Notes: generated by a model not told the origin, from the letters alone. A stretch of DNA of 64,000 bases from Streptomyces sp. BA2 (GCF_009769735.1 NZ_WSRO01000002.1:4352001-4416000), one strand, 5' to 3'. Positions 10,642 to 19,106 are shown, numbered from the stretch's first letter. Numbers and translations are program-made.

Positions 10642-11427
10642 ATGACGAGCACGAACGGCAGCGAGACCCAGCGCACCGGCAGCGACATCGCCCGCAGCCT
10701 GGAGTTGCTCTGGGGCGAGGGCGAACGCCCCACGCGGGGCCCCAAGCCCGGACTCACCCTGGACCGGATCGTCACCGAGGCGGTGCGCCTCGCGGACGCC
10801 GAGGGGCTCACGGCGGTCTCGATGCGCCGCCTGTCCACGGAGCTCGGCACCGGCACGATGTCCCTGTACCGCTACGTCCCGGGCAAGGGCGAGCTGCTCG
10901 ACCTGATGCTGGACCGGGTGTACATGCCGGCCGCCGACGCCGAGCCCCCGAGCGGCAACTGGCGCGAGGCCGTGGAGACGTACGCCCGCGAGACCCTCGT
11001 CCTCTACCGCGCGCACCCCTGGCTGCTCCAGGTGAACCAGGCCCGCCCGGTGCTCGGCCCCGGCTCGGTCGGCGGCCTTGAGCTGACTCTGGCCGGCATC
11101 AAGTCGATGGGCCTGACCGACCCCGAACTGATCGGCGTGATCGTCATGATCGAGGGGTACGTCACCGGGGTCGCCCGCACGCAGGTGCACGAGGTCGAGG
11201 CGGTGAAGAAGAGCGGCCTGACGGACCAGGCGTTCTGGGAGGCGCAGACCCCGACCCTCGGCCGGATCATGAGCAGCGGCCGCTACCCCCACCTCGCCGC
11301 GCTCTCCGACGACGCGTTCGGCTCGCAGTTCGACCACTTCGAGTTCGGCCTGCAACGCCTGCTCGACGGCCTGGACGTCCTGGTGGCCCGGCGCGAGGCG
11401 GAGAACCCCTCCGGCCGGAAGGCATGA
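10642..11427 (+). CDS. TetR/AcrR family regulator with TetR_C_1-type ligand domain
   Basis: The protein has 261 aa. The DNA-binding domain (about residues 33-80) reads LDRIVTEAVRLADAEGLTAV, then SMRRLSTELGTGTMSLYRYV, the classic TetR recognition helix with the LYRYV/LYxH-like motif. The larger C-terminal region fits the TetR_C_1 class common beside DrrAB exporters. It is divergent from the exporter and separated by three GTAC-centred operators, so it probably represses both. The inducer is unknown, likely a substrate of the exporter. Confidence 0.93.
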   Translation: MTSTNGSETQRTGSDIARSLELLWGEGERPTRGPKPGLTLDRIVTEAVRLADAEGLTAVSMRRLSTELGTGTMSLYRYVPGKGELLDLMLDRVYMPAADAEPPSGNWREAVETYARETLVLYRAHPWLLQVNQARPVLGPGSVGGLELTLAGIKSMGLTDPELIGVIVMIEGYVTGVARTQVHEVEAVKKSGLTDQAFWEAQTPTLGRIMSSGRYPHLAALSDDAFGSQFDHFEFGLQRLLDGLDVLVARREAENPSGRKA

Positions 11428-11458
11428 CAAAGCGGGCGATCAGTGTCTTGATGGAGGG

Positions 11459-11911
11459 ATGACGCAGACACCCGCGAGCCCTGCGAACCCCGGAGCGAGC
11501 GCCGCGCTCGCCCCCTTCGTCAAGCAGTACACCGTCCTGCTCACGAGCCAGAAGAAGGACGGCACGAGCGTGGGCACGCCCGTCAACATCGCCGTCGAGG
11601 GCGACCACGCGTACGTCCGCACCTACGCAACGGCCTGGAAGGCCAAGCGCATGCGCCGCTACCCCGAGATCGAGATCGCCCCGTCGACGCTGCGCGGCGT
11701 ACCGACCGGACCCGCGGTCAAGGCGCGGGTGCGGCTCCTCGACCAGGGCGGCGAGGAGAACAAACACGCGGCGAAGCTGATGCGGCGCAAGCACCCGGTG
11801 CTGCATGGGGTGTTCGTCCCGCTCACGCACAAGGTGAAGCGGGACAAGACGCTGCATTACGAGGTGCGGGTGCGGGGCGAGCAGCCCGAGCAGCCCGAGC
11901 AGCCCGAGTAA
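11459..11911 (+). CDS. PPOX-class F420-dependent oxidoreductase-like protein
   Basis: The protein has 150 aa and a split-barrel flavin/F420-binding fold: VKQYTVLLTSQKKDGTSVGT at about 23-42, NIAVEGDHAYVRT, and KAKRMRRYPEIEIAPSTLRG. These match the Rv-type PPOX class F420-dependent enzyme family of actinobacteria. The reaction is unknown. The C-terminus ends in QPEQPEQPE, encoded by a tandem 9-bp repeat at about 11880-11908 that probably varies in length between strains. It starts 31 bp after tetR on the same strand and may be cotranscribed. Confidence 0.88.
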   Translation: MTQTPASPANPGASAALAPFVKQYTVLLTSQKKDGTSVGTPVNIAVEGDHAYVRTYATAWKAKRMRRYPEIEIAPSTLRGVPTGPAVKARVRLLDQGGEENKHAAKLMRRKHPVLHGVFVPLTHKVKRDKTLHYEVRVRGEQPEQPEQPE

Positions 11912-11928
11912 CCCCCGCACCGGTCCCG

Positions 11929-12927
11929 CTACTTCCGGCGGAACACCCGCTTCAGGCCGAAGAAGGCGGCGAGCACGACGGCGAGCACCAGTGCGCCCGT
12001 CTTGAGGTCACCGTCGAGACCGGCGCCTTCGCCGTCCGCCCCGTCGGCAGAACTCCCGCCGCCAGAGGGCGAGTTGTGGCCGCCGCCCGCTCCTTCGACC
12101 TCGACGGGCTCGACGTCGCCCTGCGCGCCCTCGGTGCCGTACATGAGGGTCGTCCCGTCCAGGGTGTACGTCGCGGACTCGCCCTGCCGCTGCAACGGGA
12201 CGCTCAGCCGCCCCTCGCGCTCGGGCTTTTGCCCCTCGCCCTTCCATGCGTACGAGACGCCGCCGAGGTACCCGCGCAGGGCGAGCTGCTTCCCGTCGGG
12301 CGAGAAGGCACCGTCCGTGGTCCAGAGCCCGGTGGTGCCGAGGCGCTTGAAGACGTTGACCCCGGACGAGGACATCTGCTCGGGCCCTTCGTACAGCGCG
12401 CCGCCCTCCTCCTTCTTGTCGGCGATGTAGATCCGGCCGGTCTTGGGATGCACCATCAGCGCCTCCGCGTCGCGCGCCCCGTCCTCGTACTTCACCGTGT
12501 ACTGGGTGGCGCGGACGGTCTGGTCGCCGAGCTTCTTCGGCTCGGGCAGCTTGTAGATCCACACGTGGGACCAGGTGCCGCCGAGGTTGTCGCCGATGTC
12601 GCCGACGTAGATGTTGCCGTCGCTGCCGACGGAGACGGCCTCCACGTCGCGGGGCGTGCCGACGCCGGTCATGGTGACCGTGGCGACGGTCTTCCCCGTC
12701 CTGCCGTCCACCGCGTAGAGCAGGGCGCCGTTCTTGTCCTGGTCGTTGTGCGTCCAGTAGACGCCCGGGTGGGCGCGGGATGCGGCGAGGCCGCTGGACT
12801 CGATGATGCGGGGGTCCTTGATGGTGAACCCGTCGTGGCTGTCGTCGGCGGCGGCGGGGCCGGAGACACTCAGCAGGACCAGGCACCCGGCGGCGACGGC
12901 ACCCATCGAAGAACGCAGTGAACGCAT
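11929..12927 (-). CDS. Secreted beta-propeller-like protein with C-terminal membrane anchor
   Basis: The protein has 332 aa. A Sec signal peptide ends near VSGPAAADD (about residue 28). The central region reads as a WD40/beta-propeller-like fold: SSGLAASRAHPGVYWTHND, TPRDVEAVSVGSDGNIYVGD, MVHPKTGRIYIADK, TDGAFSPDGKQLALRGY. A Gly/Ser/Asp-rich linker leads to one hydrophobic helix and the basic tail RVFRRK. It is therefore likely anchored outside the membrane at its C-terminus. No catalytic motif is recognised, so no function is assigned. The ATG at 12927 gives a complete signal peptide. Confidence 0.75.
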   Translation of the reverse strand: MRSLRSSMGAVAAGCLVLLSVSGPAAADDSHDGFTIKDPRIIESSGLAASRAHPGVYWTHNDQDKNGALLYAVDGRTGKTVATVTMTGVGTPRDVEAVSVGSDGNIYVGDIGDNLGGTWSHVWIYKLPEPKKLGDQTVRATQYTVKYEDGARDAEALMVHPKTGRIYIADKKEEGGALYEGPEQMSSSGVNVFKRLGTTGLWTTDGAFSPDGKQLALRGYLGGVSYAWKGEGQKPEREGRLSVPLQRQGESATYTLDGTTLMYGTEGAQGDVEPVEVEGAGGGHNSPSGGGSSADGADGEGAGLDGDLKTGALVLAVVLAAFFGLKRVFRRK

Positions 12928-13023
12928 GGGCCAAGCCTGCCACCCCCGCGCCGGAGGGCGGACGTATCCCAGGTGTTGAGCCTCACATCGCAGGCCGGGG
13001 CGTTGATCCGCGATGATGAGCGG

Positions 13024-13749
13024 ATGCTCAGGTTCATGTTCGTCGGCGACTCGATGACGATCGGCAGCGCGGGGGAACACACCTGGCGCTACCGGATGTG
13101 GCAGCACTTGCGGGCCTCGCTCGGCGAGCGGGATTTCGCCGTGGTGGGCCCGCGCCGCGCGCTGCACGACAAGGCCTCCGGCGAACCGGTCTCGTACGCC
13201 TACGCCGGTATGGACCCGGACTTCCCGCGCCACCACTTCGCCGGCTGGGGCGAGGGCTGGCTGCACATGGCGCCGCAGATGGCGGACGCGGTGCGGCAGG
13301 ACCGCCCCGACATCCTCCTCGTCTCCCTCGGCCTGATCGACCTGGGCTTCTACACGAACGCGGAGCAGACGGCGGAGAACGTACGCCGTTGCATCGCGGA
13401 GGCCCGCTCGGTGAACCCGCGCGTCCGCCTCGTCCTGCTCCCCGTGATCCCGAACATCCGGGCCCGCACGGACGCCCCGTTCGCCGCGGAGGTGGCGCGC
13501 TTCAACGTGCTCCTCGCCAAAGCGGTGGCGGACCTCGACACGGGTGCGTCGCCGCTGCTCCTGGCCTCGGCGCCGCCGTCGTACGACACCGACGGCGATA
13601 CGTACGACGGGACGCACCCCAACGCGAGCGGCGAGCACAAGCTGGCGGCGGCGTTCGCCGACGCGATGCACCAGGCGTGGGGTCTTGGGGCGCCGTACGA
13701 GACAGCGCCCCCGCCCCTGGCTCTGAACGAGCTGTCGGCTACCGGCTGA
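13024..13749 (+). CDS. SGNH/GDSL-family hydrolase
   Basis: The protein has 241 aa. Block I of the SGNH fold is at the N-terminus (FVGDSMTIGSAGEHTW, nucleophile Ser in GDS). Block V (DGTHPNASGEH) supplies the Asp and His near the C-terminus, and DILLVSLGLIDLG resembles block III. It lacks a signal peptide when started at ATG 13024, the site I prefer because the conserved domain begins at once. An in-frame start at 12973 would add 17 atypical residues. Members are esterases or acyl hydrolases with varied substrates. The 3' end overlaps the convergent protease gene by 11 bp. Confidence 0.85.
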   Translation: MLRFMFVGDSMTIGSAGEHTWRYRMWQHLRASLGERDFAVVGPRRALHDKASGEPVSYAYAGMDPDFPRHHFAGWGEGWLHMAPQMADAVRQDRPDILLVSLGLIDLGFYTNAEQTAENVRRCIAEARSVNPRVRLVLLPVIPNIRARTDAPFAAEVARFNVLLAKAVADLDTGASPLLLASAPPSYDTDGDTYDGTHPNASGEHKLAAAFADAMHQAWGLGAPYETAPPPLALNELSATG

Positions 13750-14524
13750 AGTTGGCCTTCAGGGCCTTGAGCCCGGCGATGTCCCACTTCGTGTACTGCC
13801 CGGCGTACTTGTCGGCGCGGGCGTCGGTGCCGCCCCTGCCCCGCGCGTGGCCCCCGTTGGGTGAGCACATGACCGGGGTGTCCTTGTAGCGGTTGGTGAC
13901 GCATTCGTAGGGATCGGCGGTGTTGTTGGCGTCCGAGCCGTCCACGTTCGGATGGTCGAGTCCTATCGAGTGCCCGACCTCATGGCTCACCAGGTTCGAG
14001 ATGAGCGTGGGATGGAGCGACCAGTCGCCCGGCTTCCAGTACTCGCTGTCGACCCATACCCACCCGCCCCACGCGCTCTTGTTGCTGTTCGCCGTGCAGG
14101 GGAAGGCCTGGGAGAAGCCCGGCTTGTTGCCCGGCTTGAAGGGCCGGTACTTCAGCCCCACCGTGATGGTGTGACGCGGGGTGGTGGTACAGGCCTTCTG
14201 CTCGGGGTGATAGCCGCCGGCCACCGTGAACTTGGTTCCGGTGATCGAGGTCAGCTGCGCGGCGGTGTCCTTCAACTGCGCCCGCAGCTTGGCCTCGGCC
14301 TTCTTCGTCTGCGCGGCGGTGAGCTTGGTGGCGGCCGCGTTGGGCTTGACGATCTTGATCACGTACGGCTCGGGGCTGAGGGACTGGATCCCGCGGCCGG
14401 ACAGAATCCGCCACCCGGTGCCCTTGTAGACGTCCCCCGCGGCATAGGCCGGATTGCTCAGCGCCACGAGACCCGCGGCGGCGGCGAGCACACCGAAGGA
14501 ACGGGCTATCTTTTTCATGGTCAT
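13739..14524 (-). CDS. Secreted metzincin-type zinc metalloprotease
   Basis: The preproprotein has 261 aa with a clear signal peptide (MKKIARSFGVLAAAAGLVAL...AYA). The zinc motif HEVGHSIGLDH (HExxHxxGxxH) lies about two-thirds along, followed by PVMCSPNGG as a likely Met-turn, so it is a matrixin-like metzincin. Streptomyces snapalysins carry D as third ligand; here it is H. The segment between signal peptide and catalytic part (KLTAAQTKKAEAKLRAQLKD) may be a propeptide. ATG 14524 and ATG 14518 are both possible starts. Substrates are unknown. Confidence 0.85.
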   Translation of the reverse strand: MTMKKIARSFGVLAAAAGLVALSNPAYAAGDVYKGTGWRILSGRGIQSLSPEPYVIKIVKPNAAATKLTAAQTKKAEAKLRAQLKDTAAQLTSITGTKFTVAGGYHPEQKACTTTPRHTITVGLKYRPFKPGNKPGFSQAFPCTANSNKSAWGGWVWVDSEYWKPGDWSLHPTLISNLVSHEVGHSIGLDHPNVDGSDANNTADPYECVTNRYKDTPVMCSPNGGHARGRGGTDARADKYAGQYTKWDIAGLKALKANFSR

Positions 14525-14600
14525 GAACGGCATGATCGCGGAAGGCGCCAACATCTCCCCAACGGGGGTGCACCGCCCAGCGGTACGGCATGATCGCCCC

Positions 14601-14795
14601 ATGAACTACCAGGAGCGCAGGCTCCAGCGAGTCGTCTGGACCTACACGGGCTTCACCATCATCGGCATCGCCGTCGGCTTCGGCTTCGCCGTCCTGCTCG
14701 GCTTCGGGGACACCGCCCGGTCCGCCTCCGTGGGCGTGTGCGCCGTCCTCGGCGTCGGCGCCGCGGTGGCGTATCTGCTCCGATCGGCGGACTGA
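14601..14795 (+). CDS. Small two-helix membrane protein
   Basis: The protein has 64 aa: a basic cytoplasmic-like N-terminus (NYQERRLQRVVW), two hydrophobic helices (YTGFTIIGIAVGFGFAVLLG and VGVCAVLGVGAAVAYLL) and a short RSAD tail. It starts 77 bp from the divergent protease gene. I do not recognise a named family. Composition and codon usage fit a real Streptomyces gene. Confidence 0.65.
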   Translation: MNYQERRLQRVVWTYTGFTIIGIAVGFGFAVLLGFGDTARSASVGVCAVLGVGAAVAYLLRSAD

Positions 14796-14880
14796 CGGGG
14801 CTCGGACCGTATCCCTTCGGCTGCCGCGCCAAGACGGAAGACGGATGTCCGCCCCGCGACCGCGTTCCTAGCGTTCAGGC

Positions 14881-16203
14881 ATGACGGTCGAGAGCACTGA
14901 CGAAGCGCCGCCCCGGTCCGCACGAACCGCGCCCCGCCGCGCGGGCGTACTCCCCGGCGAACGGGCCCTCGCGCCCGACCTCGCCCGCGGGCTCATGCTG
15001 CTGTTCATCGTGCTGTCCAACACCGCGTTCCACCTGACGGCGGCCCGGCACGGGCCTTCCGGATGGCAGCCGGTGGACGGCGGATGGGCCGATCACGCAG
15101 TGCAGTTCACCATGATCACCACCCTTGACCTGCGTGTCTATCCGCTCTTCGCGTTCCTCTTCGGGTACGGGATGATGCAGCTCTTCCTGCGGCAGACGGC
15201 CGCGGGGACCTCGGAGCGCGAAGCCGTGCGGCTGCTGCGCCGGCGCAGTCTCTGCCTGATCGTCATCGGGCTGCTGCACGCCACCCTGCTGATGGCCGGG
15301 GACATCGTCGGCTTCTACGGACTCCTCAGCCTCGCCCTGGGCTGGCTCTTCCTGCGCCGCGGTGACCGCGCGCTGAAGTGGTGGATCTGGATCGCCACCG
15401 CGCAGTTCGTGCTGCTTGCCGCCGAGCCCGTCGTTTCGGCGGCGCTGGCGGGCGAGTTGGGCACGCTAGGCGACGCGGGCGCGGACCCCGGGGCGGACGC
15501 GTACGCGGCGGCCGAGGGGAACTGGCTCACCGCTGCGGGCACCCGTCTCACGACCGGCCTGTTCGTCACGTTCGCCGCGGCGCCGCTGTCGCTGGTGGGC
15601 GGCGCGTACGTCATCTTCCTGCTCGGCTTCTGGGCCGCGCGCAGGGGTGTGCTCGAAGAGCCGGGGCGCCATCTGCCCCTCCTGCGGTGGACCGCGGTGA
15701 TCGGCATCGCGGTGGGGTGGCTCGGCGCGCTGCCCGCGGCCCTTGCCCACGTCGGGGCGATCACCGTGCCGGACGACGCGCAGAGCGAGGGCGGGGCGCT
15801 GACCCTGCTGCGGGACGCCACGGGGAACGCGGCCGGTCTCGGCTATGTGGCGGCCGTGGCGCTGTTCGTGGAGTGGTGGACGAGGCGCGGGCCCCGCAGC
15901 GCGGGGACCAAGGCAGGTATGGCCGCCACCGCCGTCTCGGCCGTCGGCAAGCGCTCCCTCTCCTGCTACCTCGCCCACTCCCTGATCTTCGCCCCGGTCC
16001 TCGCCGCCTGGGGGCTCGGGCTCGGCGAGCACCTGACGAGCGCGACCATGGCGCTGTTCGCGGTGGGGGTGTGGCTGGTGACGGTCGCGGGGGCGTACGC
16101 GATGGAACGGGCGGGCCTGCGAGGGCCGGTGGAGGTGGCGCTGCGGCGGGTCATGTACCGGCCGCGCTCTTCCCGCCGTGCCACCGGCGGTCCCGTCACG
16201 TAG
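14881..16203 (+). CDS. DUF418-domain membrane protein (YeiB-like)
   Basis: The protein of 440 aa has about nine or ten membrane helices. The N-terminal part ALAPDLARGLMLLFIVLSNT and the YPLFAFLFGYGMMQ motif are typical. The C-terminal DUF418 domain spans about 260-420 and contains GKRSLSCYLAHSLI, a motif shared with acyltransferase-like families. The function is unknown. Related acyltransferase-3 proteins suggest modification of envelope components, but this is inference. The ATG at 14881 fixes a proline/arginine-rich N-terminus. The stop lies inside a 14-bp tandem duplication. Confidence 0.85.
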   Translation: MTVESTDEAPPRSARTAPRRAGVLPGERALAPDLARGLMLLFIVLSNTAFHLTAARHGPSGWQPVDGGWADHAVQFTMITTLDLRVYPLFAFLFGYGMMQLFLRQTAAGTSEREAVRLLRRRSLCLIVIGLLHATLLMAGDIVGFYGLLSLALGWLFLRRGDRALKWWIWIATAQFVLLAAEPVVSAALAGELGTLGDAGADPGADAYAAAEGNWLTAAGTRLTTGLFVTFAAAPLSLVGGAYVIFLLGFWAARRGVLEEPGRHLPLLRWTAVIGIAVGWLGALPAALAHVGAITVPDDAQSEGGALTLLRDATGNAAGLGYVAAVALFVEWWTRRGPRSAGTKAGMAATAVSAVGKRSLSCYLAHSLIFAPVLAAWGLGLGEHLTSATMALFAVGVWLVTVAGAYAMERAGLRGPVEVALRRVMYRPRSSRRATGGPVT

Positions 16204-16226
16204 CCCGCGTCACGTAGCCCGCGTCA
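16194..16226. repeat. 14-bp tandem duplication across two convergent stop codons
   Basis: The unit CGTCACGTAGCCCG occurs at 16194-16207 and 16208-16221, with a partial third copy. Each copy carries a TAG for the forward gene and a TGA for the reverse gene, so both reading frames end inside the repeat. This resembles recent slippage or duplication. Confidence 0.7.
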
Positions 16227-16725
16227 GCCGGTTCGCCAGGGTCGACATCGTGTACGTACCGATACCGAGGACGACTTCGAGGGCGTTCCGCTCCGTGTAG
16301 CCGTGCGCGAGGAACGCCTTCAGGTCGTCGTCCCCCACGCCGCCCGCGGTGGCGAGCACCTCCAGCGTGAACTGCCTGATGGCCTCCAGCCGTTCGTCAC
16401 TCAGCGCCTCCCCCTGCCGCAGGGCGGCGATCAGCTCCGTGCCCGCACCCAGCTTGCGCAGCTTGGCGGTGTGCATGCTCACGCAGATGTGGCAGTCGTT
16501 GCGTACGGCGACGGTCATGATGACGGTTTCCCGTGCCACGGGCTCCAGCGTCGACTGCTCGAAGGAAGCGCTCAACTCCAGGAAGCCGTTGAGCAGTTCG
16601 GGTGACTCGGCGAGCAGCGCCACCGCGCTCGGCGTCTTCCCGAAGGCGGCGGCCGTGCGCTCCATCGCGGCGCGGGACTCTGCGGGTGCGCTCTCCACGG
16701 TGTGCTCGGTGAACAAGGCGGACAA
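16210..16725 (-). CDS. AhpD-like carboxymuconolactone decarboxylase family protein
   Basis: The protein of 171 aa has the alkylhydroperoxidase D fold. The redox motif CHICVSMH (CxxC with a downstream His) lies near residue 95, inside the usual ETVIMTVAVRND context. The proposed TTG start at 16725 is preceded by AGGGGG at 6-bp spacing. A longer open frame to 16905 would run into the divergent marR. Such proteins are peroxidases or thiol reductases that use CxxC. Divergence from a MarR-type gene suggests induction by oxidants or electrophiles. Confidence 0.85.
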   Translation of the reverse strand: MSALFTEHTVESAPAESRAAMERTAAAFGKTPSAVALLAESPELLNGFLELSASFEQSTLEPVARETVIMTVAVRNDCHICVSMHTAKLRKLGAGTELIAALRQGEALSDERLEAIRQFTLEVLATAGGVGDDDLKAFLAHGYTERNALEVVLGIGTYTMSTLANRLTRAT

Positions 16726-16740
16726 GAGGTACCCCCTACG

Positions 16741-17274
16741 ATGGACAACGTGGTTGACGATAAGAAAGTAAACCAGGTTGTCGAACAAAGCAAGGGTGAG
16801 CCGCCGGAGAGCGACGGGCCCGGCTTCGAGCTGCCGCTGCTCCTCTTCGCCGGGTTCCGCACCCTGATCGACCGGCTCCACGCCGAGCTGGCCCGCCAGG
16901 GCCACCCGGACCTACGCCCGGCCCACGGCTTCGCGATGCAGGCGATCGGCGTGCGGGGCGCGAGCGCCAGCGAGGCGGGGCGGCGACTCGGCGTCTCCAA
17001 GCAGGCCGCGGGCAAGACCATCGACCGCCTCATCACCCTCGGCTACGCGGAACGCTCCGATGACCCCTCCGACGCCCGCCGCAAGCTGGTCCGCCTCACC
17101 CCGCACGGCATCGACGCGCTGCGGCGCTCGGCGGCGATCTTCGACGAGCTGCGGGCGGAGTGGGCCTCCGCCCTGGGCACCCGCCGCCTCCGAGCCCTGG
17201 AGTCAGACCTGCGCACGGTCGTACCGCCGGACGCGTTCCGCCTCGACGCGGCGGGCTGGCTGGGCGGCTCGTGA
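16741..17274 (+). CDS. MarR-family transcriptional regulator
   Basis: The protein has 177 aa. The winged-helix core has SASEAGRRLGVSKQAAGKTI as the HTH and RSDDPSDARRKLVRLTPHG as the wing. It is divergent from the AhpD-like gene with only 15 bp between proposed starts. The start is uncertain: ATG 16741 lacks a good Shine-Dalgarno site, and an imperfect inverted repeat lies within the first 14 codons. The operator may thus overlap the coding start, or the true start may lie further in. It probably represses the AhpD-like gene and itself. Confidence 0.85.
   Translation: MDNVVDDKKVNQVVEQSKGEPPESDGPGFELPLLLFAGFRTLIDRLHAELARQGHPDLRPAHGFAMQAIGVRGASASEAGRRLGVSKQAAGKTIDRLITLGYAERSDDPSDARRKLVRLTPHGIDALRRSAAIFDELRAEWASALGTRRLRALESDLRTVVPPDAFRLDAAGWLGGS
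16744..16782. promoter_or_regulatory. Inverted repeat, likely MarR operator
   Basis: GACAACGTGGTT (16744-16755) and AACCAGGTTGTC (16771-16782) match in 11 of 12 positions around a 15-bp spacer. They lie at the junction of the divergent ahpD-like and marR genes. Confidence 0.6.
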
Positions 17275-17345
17275 CCTTGTCTCCGTGCGTATCGTTGTAC
17301 TGCGCGGCTGCACTCGACCGGGGGCGGCCGGGGAGGAGCGCCACG

Positions 17346-17933
17346 ATGACCGTCGTAGAGACCGACAGGATCGCCATGGCCGACGACAACGCCAAGAGCT
17401 TGGACGCATGGTTCGAGTTGATCGAGCGGATGGTCCCCGAGGGAATCAAGGCAGAAGTTGTCGAGGGGGCTGTCTCGATGGTGCCGCAGCGGAATGTGCA
17501 CTGGCAGATCATCCGGAGAATCCTCTACGCGCTGGACGACAGGTTCAGCCGGGATGTGCTGGCGATGACGGACGTACGCATCGACTTCCCCGGCTACCAG
17601 AACGGCTTCTGCCCAGACATGGCGAAGTTCCGCGACGGAGCGGGAGTAGACGAAGAAGGGCGCTGGCGCCACGAGGACGTGGAGTTCATCGCCGAGGTCA
17701 TTTCCCGAGGCACCAGAATGAACGACTACGGCCCGAAGAAGGCCACCTACGCTGAAGCCGGTGTCCCCGTCTACCTCATCGCCGATCCCTACCAGGGCCG
17801 GTGCCACGTCTACACCAACCCCAAGGACGGCGAGTACCTCACTGAGGCGAGGTCCGACTTCGGCGACGACGTCGACCTGACCGGCACCATCATCGACCTC
17901 ACCCTCAAGACCGCCGAGTTCCCCCGCGACTGA
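17346..17933 (+). CDS. Uma2-family endonuclease-like protein
   Basis: The protein of 195 aa has a PD-(D/E)xK-type fold: LDAWFELIERM, EVVEGAVSMVP, then VRIDFPGYQNGFCPDMAKFR (catalytic Asp region) and EDVEFIAEVISRGTRMNDYG with the E-x-isoleucine/valine strand. YAEAGVPVYLIADPYQGR is diagnostic for Uma2 (DUF820). GGAGGAG sits 8 bp before ATG 17346. Streptomyces carry many such paralogs and their role is not established. It lies alone between marR and the aldo/keto reductase gene with no toxin or restriction partner. Confidence 0.9.
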   Translation: MTVVETDRIAMADDNAKSLDAWFELIERMVPEGIKAEVVEGAVSMVPQRNVHWQIIRRILYALDDRFSRDVLAMTDVRIDFPGYQNGFCPDMAKFRDGAGVDEEGRWRHEDVEFIAEVISRGTRMNDYGPKKATYAEAGVPVYLIADPYQGRCHVYTNPKDGEYLTEARSDFGDDVDLTGTIIDLTLKTAEFPRD

Positions 17934-17982
17934 CCCGACTCCCCTTGCCTAGAGCCCACTCCAAGTCGTTGGCTAGGTACCC

Positions 17983-18975
17983 ATGAAGTACACGCAGCTG
18001 GGACGCACAGGACTCAAGGTCAGTCGACTCGCGCTCGGGACCATGAACTTCGGGCCGCTGACGAACGAGCCCGACAGCCACACGATCATGGACGCCGCGC
18101 TCGACGCGGGCATCAACTACTTCGACACCGCCAATGTCTACGGGTGGGACGAGAACAAGGGCCGCACCGAGGAGATCCTCGGCACGTGGTTCACGCAGGG
18201 CGGCGACCGGCGCGACAAGACGGTCCTCGCCACCAAGATGTACGGGAACATGGCCCTCGACGGAAAGCCCGCGTGGCCCAACCACGACCTGCTCTCGGCG
18301 GTCAACATCCGCCGGTCCGTGGAAGCGTCGCTCAAGCGGCTGCAGACCGACTACATCGACATCTACCAGTTCCACCACATCGACCGCCGCACTCCCTTCG
18401 AGGAGATCTGGCAGGCCATCGACACCCTCATCACCCAGGGCAAAATCCTCTACGCGGGTTCATCGAACTTCCCCGGGTACAAGATCGCCCAGGCCAACGA
18501 GATCGCCGCGCGGCGCGGCAGCTACGGCCTCGTCAGCGAGCAGTGCCTCTACAACCTCGCCGAGCGCAGCGCCGAGATGGAGGTGATCCCGGCCGCCCAG
18601 GACTACGGCCTGGGAGTCATCCCGTGGTCGCCGCTGCACAGCGGACTGCTCGGCGGCGTGCTGAAGAAGGAGGGCGAGGGCGAGCGGCGCGCCAGTGGAC
18701 GTGCCGCCCAGGAGCTCGCGAAGCCCGAGGTGCGCGCGCAGGTCCAGGCGTACGAGGACCTGCTCGACAAGCACGGCCTCGCGCCGGGCGAGGTGGCGCT
18801 GGCCTGGCTGCTCACGCGGCCCGGGGTGACCGGGCCGATCGTCGGGCCGCGTACGCCTGAGCAGCTCACCAGCGCGCTGCGCGCCGTCGAGCTCGAACTC
18901 TCGGGTGAGCTGCTCGACGCCCTGGACGAGATCTTCCCGGGGCCGGGGCCTTCGCCGGAGTCCTTCGCCTGGTGA
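17983..18975 (+). CDS. Aldo/keto reductase
   Basis: This is a TIM-barrel NADPH-dependent carbonyl reductase of 330 aa. The start MKYTQLGRTGLKVSRLALGT and motifs NYFDTANVYG (Asp and Tyr), VLATKMYG (Lys) and DIYQFHHIDRRTP (His) give the full catalytic tetrad. IVGPRTPEQLTSALRA is the cofactor-binding end. It resembles the YajO/Tas-like branch. The substrate is unknown. A TAGGTA box lies 3 bp before ATG 17983, so the transcript may be leaderless. Confidence 0.92.
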   Translation: MKYTQLGRTGLKVSRLALGTMNFGPLTNEPDSHTIMDAALDAGINYFDTANVYGWDENKGRTEEILGTWFTQGGDRRDKTVLATKMYGNMALDGKPAWPNHDLLSAVNIRRSVEASLKRLQTDYIDIYQFHHIDRRTPFEEIWQAIDTLITQGKILYAGSSNFPGYKIAQANEIAARRGSYGLVSEQCLYNLAERSAEMEVIPAAQDYGLGVIPWSPLHSGLLGGVLKKEGEGERRASGRAAQELAKPEVRAQVQAYEDLLDKHGLAPGEVALAWLLTRPGVTGPIVGPRTPEQLTSALRAVELELSGELLDALDEIFPGPGPSPESFAW

Positions 18976-19006
18976 TCAGCAGGCCTACGTGGCCGCGGTC
19001 ATCACC

Positions 19007-19096
19007 TCACTGGCCGACCGCGGCCGCCACGGCCACCACGACGAACATCACTACGAGCACACCGGCCATGATCCGGTTCCTGGTTTTCGGGTCCAC
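19007..19096 (-). CDS. Putative 29-aa single-helix membrane peptide
   Basis: The frame GTG-GAC-CCG encodes VDPKTRNRIMAGVLVVMFVV followed by VAVAAAVGQ and TGA. That is a basic head and one strongly hydrophobic helix, a classic tail- or signal-anchor-like peptide. It starts 10 bp after the stop of the ThpR gene on the same strand and could be cotranscribed. No strong ribosome site is visible. Very short, so conservation should decide. Confidence 0.45.
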   Translation of the reverse strand: MDPKTRNRIMAGVLVVMFVVVAVAAAVGQ

Positions 19097-19106
19097 GTAG
19101 TCGAGG

